A DNA stretch of 64,000 bases from Flavobacteriales bacterium (GCA_016718655.1 JADKCV010000003.1:124001-188000); one strand, 5' to 3'; positions 8,906 to 17,454 are shown, counted from the first letter of the stretch. A program made the numbers and translations. The notes: generated by a model not told the origin, from the letters alone.

Positions 8906-9856
8906 TCACGCGAAATGCAGATCGCGTTGACCGTCGGAGTCGATCAACTGTACACAGTAGCTCACATCAGAGACCAGATCAGGAACCTCTTCTTCTAGCT
9001 TAGGGATACGTGCTAAGGGGAAAAAGAGTAGTGACTCCAGCGCACGGGCATAGTCAAAGCGCACCTCCCCAGCCTTCCCGTAGTCCACTCCAAGGGTACT
9101 TGCAACCATCTCGTCCAGAATCACATTCGCCTCGACGCCCAATCGCTCGCGAAGAGTTTGCGCAAGGTCGAATACCGACCGACCCGAGCGAGTTGGCTCT
9201 GTGATTAGCGAAGCAACCCACAACTCCGAACCATGTGGAGCATTCAATTGCAGGTGCGAGAAGTAGTGCTTCCGTTGCTGTGTCGAAGTACTCTTCACCT
9301 CTACGCGTGTGTCCCCTAGCACAAAGTCATGCAACCCACGTGGATCCTCATGCCAGCCTTCTATCCAGCGCTCAACATCTGCTCGCTGTGAGAGTACGAA
9401 AAGCTCTGCCCAAAGTCCTTGAATGGATCTTCGATTCTGTTGCCGAAGACTTTGGAGGAGGTCGACGAAGCGCCGAATACATGTCGCCACTTGGTCAGGC
9501 TCAGCGCGATGAGGTAGTTGAAGTGCAATGAGCTTCGCGAAACGCAGAAAGGCTTCGACCAAGCCAGCTTCGATATTGTGAAGTGTTACAAGAGAAAACA
9601 AAGCCTCCTCGGTGTTGGCCCCCTCATGAACTCGACCAGTCAAGCCATGAACGACCGAGATGTACTCCAACCGCAACGCCGGCGGATTCGGTATCGGCTG
9701 CGGTTCGAGGAGAATGAGCAGACACGGTTCACCTATAGGTGTTCGCGCTAAGAGATGCACACATTGTGCATTCACAGGAATGGTACTGTACACGGCTCTT
9801 CCATCACTCACATGAGACGCAGACAAAGCAGCATACGCCTTCTCTAGTTCATTCAT
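8906..9856 (-). CDS. PD-(D/E)XK motif protein (DUF4420-like), defence operon nuclease
   Basis: A 316-aa protein, last gene of the five-gene island operon. The middle carries a PD-(D/E)XK nuclease core: E151 in LWAELFVL, D177 in LHDFVLG, and E186-V-K188 in TRVEVKST, with strand-helix spacing as expected. The domain fits the PD-(D/E)XK motif family PF14390 (DUF4420), which co-occurs with Z1, GHKL ATPase and cytosine methylase genes. It is probably the effector that cuts invading DNA lacking the cognate methylation (family knowledge plus inference). It starts 13 nt after the upstream gene's stop, so it is co-transcribed. All catalytic residues are present. Confidence 0.82.
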   Translation of the reverse strand: MNELEKAYAALSASHVSDGRAVYSTIPVNAQCVHLLARTPIGEPCLLILLEPQPIPNPPALRLEYISVVHGLTGRVHEGANTEEALFSLVTLHNIEAGLVEAFLRFAKLIALQLPHRAEPDQVATCIRRFVDLLQSLRQQNRRSIQGLWAELFVLSQRADVERWIEGWHEDPRGLHDFVLGDTRVEVKSTSTQQRKHYFSHLQLNAPHGSELWVASLITEPTRSGRSVFDLAQTLRERLGVEANVILDEMVASTLGVDYGKAGEVRFDYARALESLLFFPLARIPKLEEEVPDLVSDVSYCVQLIDSDGQRDLHFA

Positions 9857-9869
9857 CGGAAGAATCCTC

Positions 9870-10370
9870 TTAGGACTGTTTCTCTTGAGACAGCCAGTGC
9901 TTTCTCATCGCCTCTGGTACCCAAAGGGCAAGGACAGGAACCTCAGTGGCAACTATACCCTTGCTTTCGTGATGCCTTAAGGTCAGAGTGCGCAGTTGCA
10001 CCGTAAGCCTATCAGTAACTCTCAATCGCCTATCCCCGGGATAGTAGAGTGGATCACCTTCTTGTCTGTTTTGGCCCTGAAAGATGTTCTCAATTTGATT
10101 GTTCTTGTCGAGGGCTCGAATCGAATCCTCTCCAGAATCCAACGGCCGCATTTCGATGACATCACAGACTGAATCGGGATCATTCTTCAAATATTCTCCC
10201 AATTGAAAGCACAAGCCAGCGAAGAGAAGCTGATCCTCCGAATCCGGAACAGCAACTCGAACTAGCAAGTCATCCAGAACTTGGCGCAAGGGCACGCTGA
10301 ATATTCCCTTGTGCCGTGTTGCGGCCTTTCCGTAGAGCGATTCAGGAAGGTTTGTGAATGGATACTTCAT
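9870..10370 (-). CDS. Unrecognised 166-aa component of the Z1/GHKL defence operon
   Basis: A 166-aa protein between the Z1 gene (24 nt upstream) and the PD-(D/E)XK gene (13 nt downstream), so almost certainly one transcript. It is soluble, mixed alpha/beta, without signal peptide or cysteine clusters. Notable stretches are LYGKAATRHKGIFSVPLRQV, LLFAGLCFQLGEYL and DRLTVQLRTLTLRH. I recognise no domain or catalytic motif. Its conserved-looking position inside the operon suggests an accessory or adaptor subunit of the nuclease complex. That role is inference from context only. Confidence 0.75.
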   Translation of the reverse strand: MKYPFTNLPESLYGKAATRHKGIFSVPLRQVLDDLLVRVAVPDSEDQLLFAGLCFQLGEYLKNDPDSVCDVIEMRPLDSGEDSIRALDKNNQIENIFQGQNRQEGDPLYYPGDRRLRVTDRLTVQLRTLTLRHHESKGIVATEVPVLALWVPEAMRKHWLSQEKQS

Positions 10371-10394
10371 TTGAAGTTGTCGAATACCTCCACA

Positions 10395-12062
10395 TTAGCT
10401 CTCGTGCATCAGTAGATACATGAGGGGCCGCACCCAGTACCACTGATGCGCACAGGTTGCCTGAACATGTTTCAGTGAAAGGACATTCCGCCGAGTAGGT
10501 TGCAGGTTGGGCGACAGAATGAACACTCTTCTCCAACTCGTCACAGGTGTATCTCGCAACTTATCCAACTCACCCCGGAGGCTCTTCTCATGCTCAACGT
10601 ACTCATTGAAGGCCCCCTTAACCGAAGCGTCGAGGAAGAGTCGACAATAGCCCAAATAACTGCGCTTGTATCCTAGAAAGCGAGCGCGCTGCTGAAGCGA
10701 GTCAGCGGCACCAGTGCCAACCCCACGAGGCATGTAGGTCACAGTAAGGCCCTCTATAGTCACGCCCCTATCCAAAGCTTGACCTCCAACAATGACACGA
10801 GCATATTGAGCACCCCAATTGATGATTTCCGTTGACCCCTTAACCGAATTAACCTCATCAACAGAAGCCCGACGAATGGCTTTGCGCAAGTGTGCTTGCA
10901 ATTCGTCCCATGTGGGCAACTCCTCGCCTACAGTTTGGTGAAGGTCATCGTAGCACTTCTTAAAGCTGTCGAGCAAATCAAGGCGATCGATATCGTCCTG
11001 CGGGAATCCCAAAGTCTCCGCCCAGCGGGACATTATTTGTCGTGTGCGAAACGCAAATTCTCCATGAAGATCTGTCTCACGTGAGGGATGGATGAACATG
11101 GTTCGATTCCCTCCTTCATCACCGGTGACATAGCCTGCGGCAACGCCTAAGAAATACAAGCGCAATGCTTCGAGTAAAGTCGGAGGGACATCACCGACAG
11201 GTCCTTTTCGGACAGGTAGCTCTCCCACGGGTATGTCTCGGACCAAGCTGGCACTCTCCCCACGGAAGAACTCGACCCCACCCACATAGTCCCCGCCAGG
11301 CTGAATAACTTCAGCGAACTGAGGTGAGAGTACGTCGAGTACGCTTATCAACAGGTTGGCCTGTGGTGTTGCCGTATACTCTAGGAAAGTATGGTTGTCG
11401 AACAGGTCCCGCAACTGACAGATTTGGGAATACGTTGGACTCTCCTCATCCTGGTTCACCCGTGCGTTTAGACTTGCTTGATCGGCCTCGTCATCGATGA
11501 GAATGACTGGCACACCGTTTAGGTCAATGCCCTTGAGCGCAGCCATGAACTTTTTCAAAACTGCCTTGTGCTTCTTAAGCACAACCAGGGCAACGTGACC
11601 GTCAGGATCCTTATCACGGTAATCCTCCAATATCTGGCGGATTGCAGTTCCCTCATTCTTTCCAGGCTCTCGCAAATGACGCCACTTGCGCTTCTTCCGA
11701 GTTTTCAATTGTAAGTCCTCCTCAAGACGATCAGCAGATTGCTTTTGAAGGTTATTCTTAGTTCCTGTGAGTACTATGATCAACGGATAGCCGTTGTCAG
11801 CAGCCATTGCCGTGACTGCAGTGAACGATGCTGTCTTGCCACTTTGGACATAGCCAACAACTAAGCCTGTTCTTCGCCCACCCGGTCCATGCGGAGGACT
11901 ACATTGAGACAAGATGTGCGTCGTTGACTTCCGAAGGTTCTCCCTCTCCGACTCAGACCATTTCTTCCCAATGTGTGAGATCAGTTGATTGGTCTCCTCG
12001 CCCTCAATGGGAGTCCATCCACCACTACCCTCATTGCCAAATGTCAGCTCAACCGTTTTCAT
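10395..12062 (-). CDS. Z1-domain SF2-helicase-like ATPase
   Basis: A 555-aa P-loop ATPase of the Z1 class found in MutL/MORC-type restriction systems. Seen: Walker A GYVQSGKT (residues 70-77) inside RTGLVVGYVQSGKT, Walker B LIDDEAD (188-194), a TATP element (EYTATPQA, about 228), GGQALDRGVTIEGL (426-439) and a motif VI-like QQRARFLGYK (457-466). It probably couples ATP hydrolysis to DNA movement or complex remodelling. At 555 aa it is shorter than many Z1 proteins, ending about 90 residues after motif VI. Its first 14 bases overlap the end of the GHKL gene, showing translational coupling. Confidence 0.9.
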   Translation of the reverse strand: MKTVELTFGNEGSGGWTPIEGEETNQLISHIGKKWSESERENLRKSTTHILSQCSPPHGPGGRRTGLVVGYVQSGKTASFTAVTAMAADNGYPLIIVLTGTKNNLQKQSADRLEEDLQLKTRKKRKWRHLREPGKNEGTAIRQILEDYRDKDPDGHVALVVLKKHKAVLKKFMAALKGIDLNGVPVILIDDEADQASLNARVNQDEESPTYSQICQLRDLFDNHTFLEYTATPQANLLISVLDVLSPQFAEVIQPGGDYVGGVEFFRGESASLVRDIPVGELPVRKGPVGDVPPTLLEALRLYFLGVAAGYVTGDEGGNRTMFIHPSRETDLHGEFAFRTRQIMSRWAETLGFPQDDIDRLDLLDSFKKCYDDLHQTVGEELPTWDELQAHLRKAIRRASVDEVNSVKGSTEIINWGAQYARVIVGGQALDRGVTIEGLTVTYMPRGVGTGAADSLQQRARFLGYKRSYLGYCRLFLDASVKGAFNEYVEHEKSLRGELDKLRDTPVTSWRRVFILSPNLQPTRRNVLSLKHVQATCAHQWYWVRPLMYLLMHES

Positions 12063-13600
12063 CAGGACGAGAAGTTATGATTGGGCCGCTTAACGCGCTG
12101 CGCAGAATTTCATTCACATGCTTGTAAATCGTACCGGACTCCAGTACGCCTTGGTCTCGAGACACGACGGTGGCAACCGCAAGACTCGAAGCTATTCGTA
12201 ACAAGGGTTCAATCTGTTCTCCCGATGTACCAGCAAAGCGTTGCATGAAAGGGTGAGCTAGATTGACTCGAATGCCAACCAATCTGACCTCAGCGCTACG
12301 CTGGTTCTGTGCGATGTACAACCACTCACTGATGGCGTTGTCGTTCGCAAGGTCGATCGTCACCGTCCACTCCTGATCTTGAAAGCGTAGCCGGAACTCC
12401 TTCGTGGCGGCGACCTCAGCCGCTAAGGGTAAATCTGACGGCGGCGGAGTAGCTAAAGGGACTTCGTGTCTTTGGGTGTCAATCAGGGTAGACGCCGTTG
12501 CAAGGGCTTCCGCAGTTGATGCAGCAGCCGCCTCGGCAGCGCGCGCGATGGTAGTAGTCCTTGTTCGTGCCCTGTACTCCTCTGCCATTTTGAGAATGGG
12601 GAGCGGATCCGAGTCCATCTGCTTCCGGAGTTGGTCGAGAAACTCCTCTTCAAGATCTTCCCATTGAATCGCATCCTTAGTATGGCTCACACCGAAGCCT
12701 TCAAGGTGCAGTTCGCCGAAGACGCGCTGATACCTGTAACTGTTCGGTTGGCCAAAGACAGACGTTGGTCTGTAACCTTCGTCCCCGCTACCGAGGATCA
12801 AGCGGTTCCGCCGGAACAAGGCCAAGCCGGCCTCGGTCAGTTTCGCCTCATCGCGGATGGCCACAAATCCGTGGACACGCTTGTTACCGAGACGAATGTC
12901 GATAGGCTTTCTCCAAGTGACCAATTTTCCTGAGGGGTCGCGCGGGTTGGGTGCCTCCAAGATCTTTGGTTCTTCATAGCGCAGCGCCTCCCCATCATAG
13001 TACAATTCAAGCTTCCCTTCTTTAAGGAACTGGCGATAGATGCTTGTGAGGTGGTCCCTGATCTTTCCAATGGTCTTCTTTACCGGCATCTTCGCTGGAC
13101 GCAGAAGAGTTAGTTCGGTGAGTGCTCTTCCAACTTGGCCGGTTCTTCCTCAACCGAAGTGTTTCGAGCCCTCCGTCCATGATCTTGGCGAGGTCGAAAT
13201 GGACCTTGCCCACGCGCTTCTGGCCAACAGTCTTGGTTCGCACTGTCCAAGTATTTGTGAACCAGAATCCAGCGCTCTTCATACCCATCCCGAACTCTGA
13301 CAAGCCAGTGCGGTCGAGGGGGATTTCTGCTGTCCTAAAGGCCCGCTGATAGTCCGCCGGGGCAATGCCAGCTGCATTGTCCCGTATCACGATCCGACCA
13401 CCGTCGGTCTTGTCGAGTTCAATATCAACACGGAGCTTATAGTTCTGTCCGTGCATTGATTGCAACTGATTCCAGTTGCGCTCGATCCCACTATTGACCG
13501 CGTTGTCAACAAATTCACCAAGCGCATACCAGTGCTTGTAATTCAGGTGACCGAGGACGGAGAGAATGTTGACACCAGGTCGGATGTTGACGGTTTCCAT
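12049..13600 (-). pseudogene. MORC/MutL-like GHKL ATPase of the defence operon, frame broken near 13121-13156
   Basis: The gene starts at 13600 (METVNIRPGVNILSVLGHLN) and holds a complete Bergerat ATP site: N-box EFVDNA (29-34), G1 DNAAGI (74-79) and G2 EFGMGMKSAG (102-111). After about residue 149 the frame breaks. One lost base near 13154 and one near 13122 restore a continuous reading (VEEEPAKLEEH, then TELTLLRPAK) into the downstream frame, which runs intact from MPVKKTIGKIRDHL to 12049. That C-terminal half (346 codons from an internal ATG at 13089) has the HLTSIYRQFL segment and an Ala-rich helical linker. As written no full-length ATPase can be made. The family couples ATP-driven dimerisation to DNA clamping. 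Confidence 0.82.
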
Positions 13601-13618
13601 GGCGCGAAAGCTGAGAAC

Positions 13619-14941
13619 TCAAACGAGGACCGATAGGCTCTCTCGTTGCATGGGTGGTGCCTTCGATGGCGGAACCGCTGTCTGCTCATCCAACAAATGG
13701 CCCGCGATGACTTCGACAAGCCTCGCGTTGACAGCATTACCAAACGCCTTGAACGCTTTCGTTTCGGTTGGCGGCAGGTGCTTCAGTGATTGAAGCGATT
13801 GCAGTCTCGCGCATTCCTTGGTTGTCATGTAACGGCGTTCCCAACCAATTATCGGCACCTGGGTGGTGGTCATCGCAACGAGCGATGGGCTAGTGTCCGC
13901 TCGTTTCACACGCACACCCGAAGCCCTGAACTGGATCACATGCTTCCAAACGTCGCGTTCACCGCCTTTGTAGTTCCACTCGAACTTCTGAAGGGAAGAA
14001 GGGAAGCGCAAGATCTCAGGCATCCAAGACTTCAATTCACGCTTGTGCGTCTCATAGAAAGCGCGGTTTGACCGGATGAAGCTCCGTTTCCAAGATGGGA
14101 ACAAGTCCTGCTCGGTACGGGCATGCGACGGCAGGACCTCGAACGGATCCATGACACCCTTGCTGTCCAGCGACAACCCGTGAGAGCCCCGGAACGCGCG
14201 AAGTGCTTTGCTACTCATTGAGTAAGGGGTCCTGTCCTCGTAGGGGTAGGTAGCTCCGAACTCCATCGACCAGATCGGGAATGAAGGAAGCGGTGCATCC
14301 TTCGGAATACGGTTCAGAAAATCTTGCCAGACATTCAGGCAATCGACTACTTGTGCGCTTAGCGGGCGCGCATCGCTTGGATGCTTCTCCAAAATCTTCA
14401 GCAATGATGGCTTCGGGCTCTCAGGCCGCTCTGGCCAACTGAAAGAACCAAGGCTCCCACGCCTCGCAACAAGAAGTAGTCTATGTCGGACTTGAGGTAT
14501 GCCGAACTCATGCGGCGAGTAGACTTGCTCGTCAACTGCATAACCAGCTTTTCTAAGATCCTCCTTGATAGATGCCCATGTGCGCCCTTCATCGTGTGTC
14601 CGCAGGTTCGGCACATTTTCAAGGATGACATACTCCGGCTTGCGATAGCGAACGATCGTAATACCTCATCGAAAAGTGAGCCATTGAGTCGGACAATCGA
14701 AACCAGCCTGCTCGCCTGCTTTCGAGAACGGTTGGCACGGGAAACCAGCGCAGAGGATGTCGTGTTCAGGGACATCCTTGGACTTCACCTTTCGGATATC
14801 ACCTACCGGTCGAATACCATGGTTCTTCTCGTAGACGTCCTGCAACACTGGGTCCAACTCGCCGCTAAGACACACTCGTGTCCAAGTCGTTCGAGCCCGA
14901 CATGAAACCCACCAGGCCGGCGAATAGATCCCAAAGCGCAT
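13619..14941 (-). pseudogene. C5-cytosine DNA methyltransferase (Dcm-type), at least five frame breaks in the 5' half
   Basis: First gene of the island operon; it would methylate cytosine in the host's target site and so protect it. From the ATG at 14941, conserved motifs appear in successive frames: DLFAGL (motif I), GGFHVGLERLGHECVLA, ELDPVLQDVYEKNHG, CAGFPCQPFSKAG (motif IV with catalytic Cys), NGSLFDEVLR, then RKPEYVILENVPNL (motif VI ENV). From about 14615 to 13619 the frame is intact (331 codons: QVRHRLLLVA motif VIII, target-recognition region, FKAFGNAVNARLVEVIA motif X). Breaks fall near 14931, 14912, 14862, 14688 and 14657; four fit single-base losses. Unbroken length would be about 440 aa. 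Inactive as written. Confidence 0.85.
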
Positions 14942-15030
14942 GGTACTAAGGTTGGAAAAGATATTCAAACATAGCGTGGGCCACAGGTTAGTTGCGAACG
15001 TATTCTAGTTAGGTGAGTGTGTGAGTATTA
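14942..15030. other. Right boundary of the low-G+C island
   Basis: An A+T-rich gap of 89 bp upstream of the methyltransferase start and downstream of the 15031-15563 gene pair. It should hold the defence operon promoter. I see no clear TAnnTTTG element. The base composition returns to G+C-rich from about 15040. Confidence 0.4.
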
Positions 15031-15321
15031 CTAGTGCACCTCCACCACCCACCCGCCCCAAGTCACCACCCCACTGTACCAGTTCCATTTGAAGTGGATA
15101 GGTGACAGCGGCTGTTCCTTCCCCGCCTTCCCGCCAGATACCGAAACCGCCTTCGCCTGCCCGCGCCGAACGCCGATCAAATGCAAGCACGCATCGCATG
15201 CAGCCTGTTCCGGCTTATCGGTGCTCTCCATGTCCACAGTAACCTCCTGCCATTGGGCGCCATGAACGGGCCACTGGTCCTTGGGTGGTCGCCAAAGACA
15301 AGTGAAGGTGTAGGGGTTCAT
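15031..15321 (-). CDS. Orphan 96-aa protein, second gene of a pair
   Basis: A 96-aa soluble protein starting MNPYTFTCLWRPPKDQWPVH. It overlaps the stop of the upstream gene by ATGA (15318-15321), evidence for real translation and coupling. Aromatic-rich stretches (QWPVHGAQWQEVTVDM, then IHFKWNWYSGVVTWGGWVVE) bracket DAACDACLHLIG-like sequence. I recognise no family. It has normal host G+C, unlike the adjacent island. Confidence 0.6.
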   Translation of the reverse strand: MNPYTFTCLWRPPKDQWPVHGAQWQEVTVDMESTDKPEQAACDACLHLIGVRRGQAKAVSVSGGKAGKEQPLSPIHFKWNWYSGVVTWGGWVVEVH

Positions 15322-15563
15322 CGATCGCGCTGTTCGGTTTGCTGCTGCATGAGGCTGCGAAGAATACGCTGATAGTTCTCTGCGAGGCCATGGGCCTCCT
15401 CGGCATCGGAGCACTCTTCGATCACGACCCCATCCGGCGCTTCACCGGTTTCTAGGAAAGTGGCGGTCTGCCGCCACGCTTCGGCACGCGCTTCAAGCCC
15501 ATCGATCACTTGACCGAGGTCAAGGCCACTGAGGCGGATGACAAATTCCTTGTCGTGGTTCAT
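15318..15563 (-). CDS. Small conserved hypothetical protein, first gene of a pair
   Basis: An 81-aa acidic protein: FVIRLSGLDLGQVIDGLEAR, then AWRQTATFLETGE, VIEECSDAEEAHGLAENY and ILRSLMQQQ. The pattern of helical segments around a central VIEECSDAEEA is one I associate with small uncharacterised bacterial proteins that often sit next to nucleases or mobile genes. The function is unknown. It is divergent from the HNH endonuclease gene, whose start lies 45 bp away. Confidence 0.62.
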   Translation of the reverse strand: MNHDKEFVIRLSGLDLGQVIDGLEARAEAWRQTATFLETGEAPDGVVIEECSDAEEAHGLAENYQRILRSLMQQQTEQRDR

Positions 15564-15607
15564 TCAGCCAGGTTAGCGAACTTCGGGGTTAAATGCCAGG
15601 GATACCG

Positions 15608-16458
15608 ATGGCCACCACCCGCAAACCATGGTCGCGTGAGGAGCTGCTGATCCTCCTGAACCTCTATGACAAGATCCCGTTCGGCAAGTTCGACAAGGGC
15701 AACCCGGTGCTGATCGAGGTCGCCGAGTGTATGGAACGCACGCCCTCCAGCTTGGCCATGAAGTTGAGCAACTTGGCCAGCTTGGATGAGCGCTTGGCGG
15801 CACGGGGCATCAAGGGACTTTCCGGCGCGAGCGCGTTGGACCGTTCGGTGTGGGCCGAGTACCGAGCGGATCATGAAGTGCTTGCTGTGGAAAGTGAAGA
15901 GCTACTGACCACATTGGTAGCCGGTTTCTCATTTGCGGCGGTGGACGTACGGCCGGAATCGATACGGGTGGTGTTGGTACCGGAAATGGAAACCGAATAC
16001 CTGGCTACGGTCACACAGCGCAGGGGCCAAAGCTTCTTTCGCCAAGCGGTGCTGAACGCCTATGGTGGCCGTTGTGCCTGACCGGTCTGGCCATTCCTGA
16101 ACTCTTGGTGGCCTCGCACATCGTACCGTGGAAGCGTTTTGGCCCGGATGACCCCGTGGTCGCTGCAGGGCTTGATGCCATCATTCCGAAGGTGGCGCAT
16201 GGTCACCGCTTGGATGTCCGCAATGGCATTGCGTTGAACGCGTTGCACGATCGCGCCTTCGATAGAGGGTTCATCACGTTCGATGCCGACCTAAGGATGC
16301 GGTGTTGCCCCTTGTTGCGCGACCAATTCTCGGAACCCGAGATCGCACGCGAATTCAAGGCCTACGAAGGCAAGCCACTGGTTGTCCCGGAAGGCACGGA
16401 GGGTCCACATCCCGCCTATTTGGAGTGGCATAAGAACTGGGCCTTTCAGCAGTTCTAG
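15608..16458 (+). pseudogene. HNH endonuclease, single frame break near 16078
   Basis: It starts at MATTRKPWSREELLILLNLY, an N-terminal domain found in HNH restriction-like nucleases (IPFGKFDKGNPVLIEVAE, RTPSSLAMKLSNLASLDE). It continues to FFRQAVLNAYGGRCA, where a TGA appears. One missing base between 16078 and 16079 restores GRCA-x-TGLAIPELLVASHIVPW and the intact HNH remainder (DVRNGIALNALHDRAFDRGF), ending WHKNWAFQQF. The His-Asn-His core (ASHI, RNGIALNALHDRAF) is preserved, so the protein of about 283 aa would be functional if the break is an error. It may be a modification-dependent or solitary restriction nuclease. Confidence 0.8.
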
Positions 16459-16679
16459 CTGTCAACCCACCTAACCCCACCAACCACTGGCCTCCGGCCA
16501 CCTCAATACCCGGCCGCACCATCCACCCGCACCGCCCAGCCGATGGACCAGAAGACCGAAGCACCTGGACCGCCGAACACCCGAACCCACCTAACGGCCT
16601 TAAGCACAACGGCGGCGATGAACATGTGGACATGTGCTCATGTGCTCATGTGTACATGGGGGCATGTGGTCATGATCCG
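16459..16679. other. Non-coding stretch with CATGTG-type simple repeat
   Basis: C-rich sequence without a convincing gene. At 16623-16672 it contains a run of degenerate CATGTG and CATGTGCT units (about seven CATG cores in 50 bp). No tRNA or terminator is seen. Confidence 0.45.
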
Positions 16680-17192
16680 TCATCTCACGGTGAGGCAAAA
16701 GGTCCATTCGGCATGATGGCTGCTGGAGTGGTAGCGCACGGCGATGGGGGTGTTCTGGTCCGGCGGTACGGGTTGCCAGTGGGGGCTGGGCAGCCAAGGT
16801 GTCTGGTGGCGGCGGCAGTGTGCGGCCACCCACGGGCGCAGGTACAAGGTCCAGTGGTTGCGCGGCCAATGGGCGGCCGCAGGCCGATAGGTGGTGGGCC
16901 AAGGGATCCGCAGGTGTACGTGTACATGATGGCCGGGCAGCAGTTGCAGGCCGTGTGGCGGGCGTTCGCAGGCTGCTACTTCGGCCGGTGTGGCCATGCG
17001 GTAGAGTGGCCAGGGCTCGCACAGGGTGTGGTGTCTGAATTGGCGCTGTTGTCCTAGGCAGAACGGAGGGTCGGCATGGGGTTCCAGGAAACCACCACAC
17101 AGCAGGGCACCATCGCGGTACACCATGCACATGGCCGACACCACATCCCGTGGCAGCGTCCACCCGAGGCCATGCATCCACATGGCTCCCAA
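16680..17192 (-). CDS. Doubtful hypothetical protein, 170 aa
   Basis: An open frame on the minus strand with unusual composition (rich in His, Pro, Trp and Arg), for example HVHVHLRIPWPTTYRPAAAH and WPRNHWTLYLRPW. The plus strand is also open across most of this interval (16626-17057), so coding status is unclear. There is no recognisable domain and no -10 element at a useful distance. I list it only because the interval is otherwise empty; it may well be non-coding. Confidence 0.25.
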   Translation of the reverse strand: MGAMWMHGLGWTLPRDVVSAMCMVYRDGALLCGGFLEPHADPPFCLGQQRQFRHHTLCEPWPLYRMATPAEVAACERPPHGLQLLPGHHVHVHLRIPWPTTYRPAAAHWPRNHWTLYLRPWVAAHCRRHQTPWLPSPHWQPVPPDQNTPIAVRYHSSSHHAEWTFCLTVR

Positions 17193-17218
17193 AGGTTGCG
17201 TTCGGCAGCATACGCGAA

Positions 17219-17285
17219 CCCGTGTAATTACACGGGTAGGGGGGCGTGTTTTTACACGGGGTGCCAGGGCGTGTAATTACACGGG
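17219..17285. promoter_or_regulatory. Array of three palindromic sites (CGTGTAATTACACG)
   Basis: The first copy is a perfect 18-bp palindrome, CCCGTGTAATTACACGGG (17219-17236). The second (17245-17258) is the degenerate CGTGTTTTTACACG. The third (17270-17283) is again CGTGTAATTACACG. Core starts are 24 and 25 bp apart, so the sites lie roughly two helical turns apart on one DNA face. This is typical of cooperative operators or iterons. There is no adjacent gene for a regulator. Confidence 0.6.
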
Positions 17286-17454
17286 TACCCCCGTTCCGGC
17301 AGGTCCCTCAGCAGGGTTTCGGCGGTTGGGTCGGGCGGTGTTATACCATACTATATAGGTAAGCCCATTTAGAAAGATCCTTTCCGGGCTGCTTCGGGTG
17401 GGCAGGAACGGCTGGTGTACTACCCAGCAGCACGCTGCCGGTGTGCCGCACACG

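Noticed and set aside
11098..11112. tRNA T-loop-like GGTTCGATTCC
   Set aside because: It lies inside the Z1 gene with no acceptor stem or anticodon arm, so it is a chance match.
16626..17057. Plus-strand open frame opposite the doubtful 16680-17192 frame
   Set aside because: Both strands are open by composition; neither has a recognisable domain, and the minus frame was kept only at low confidence.
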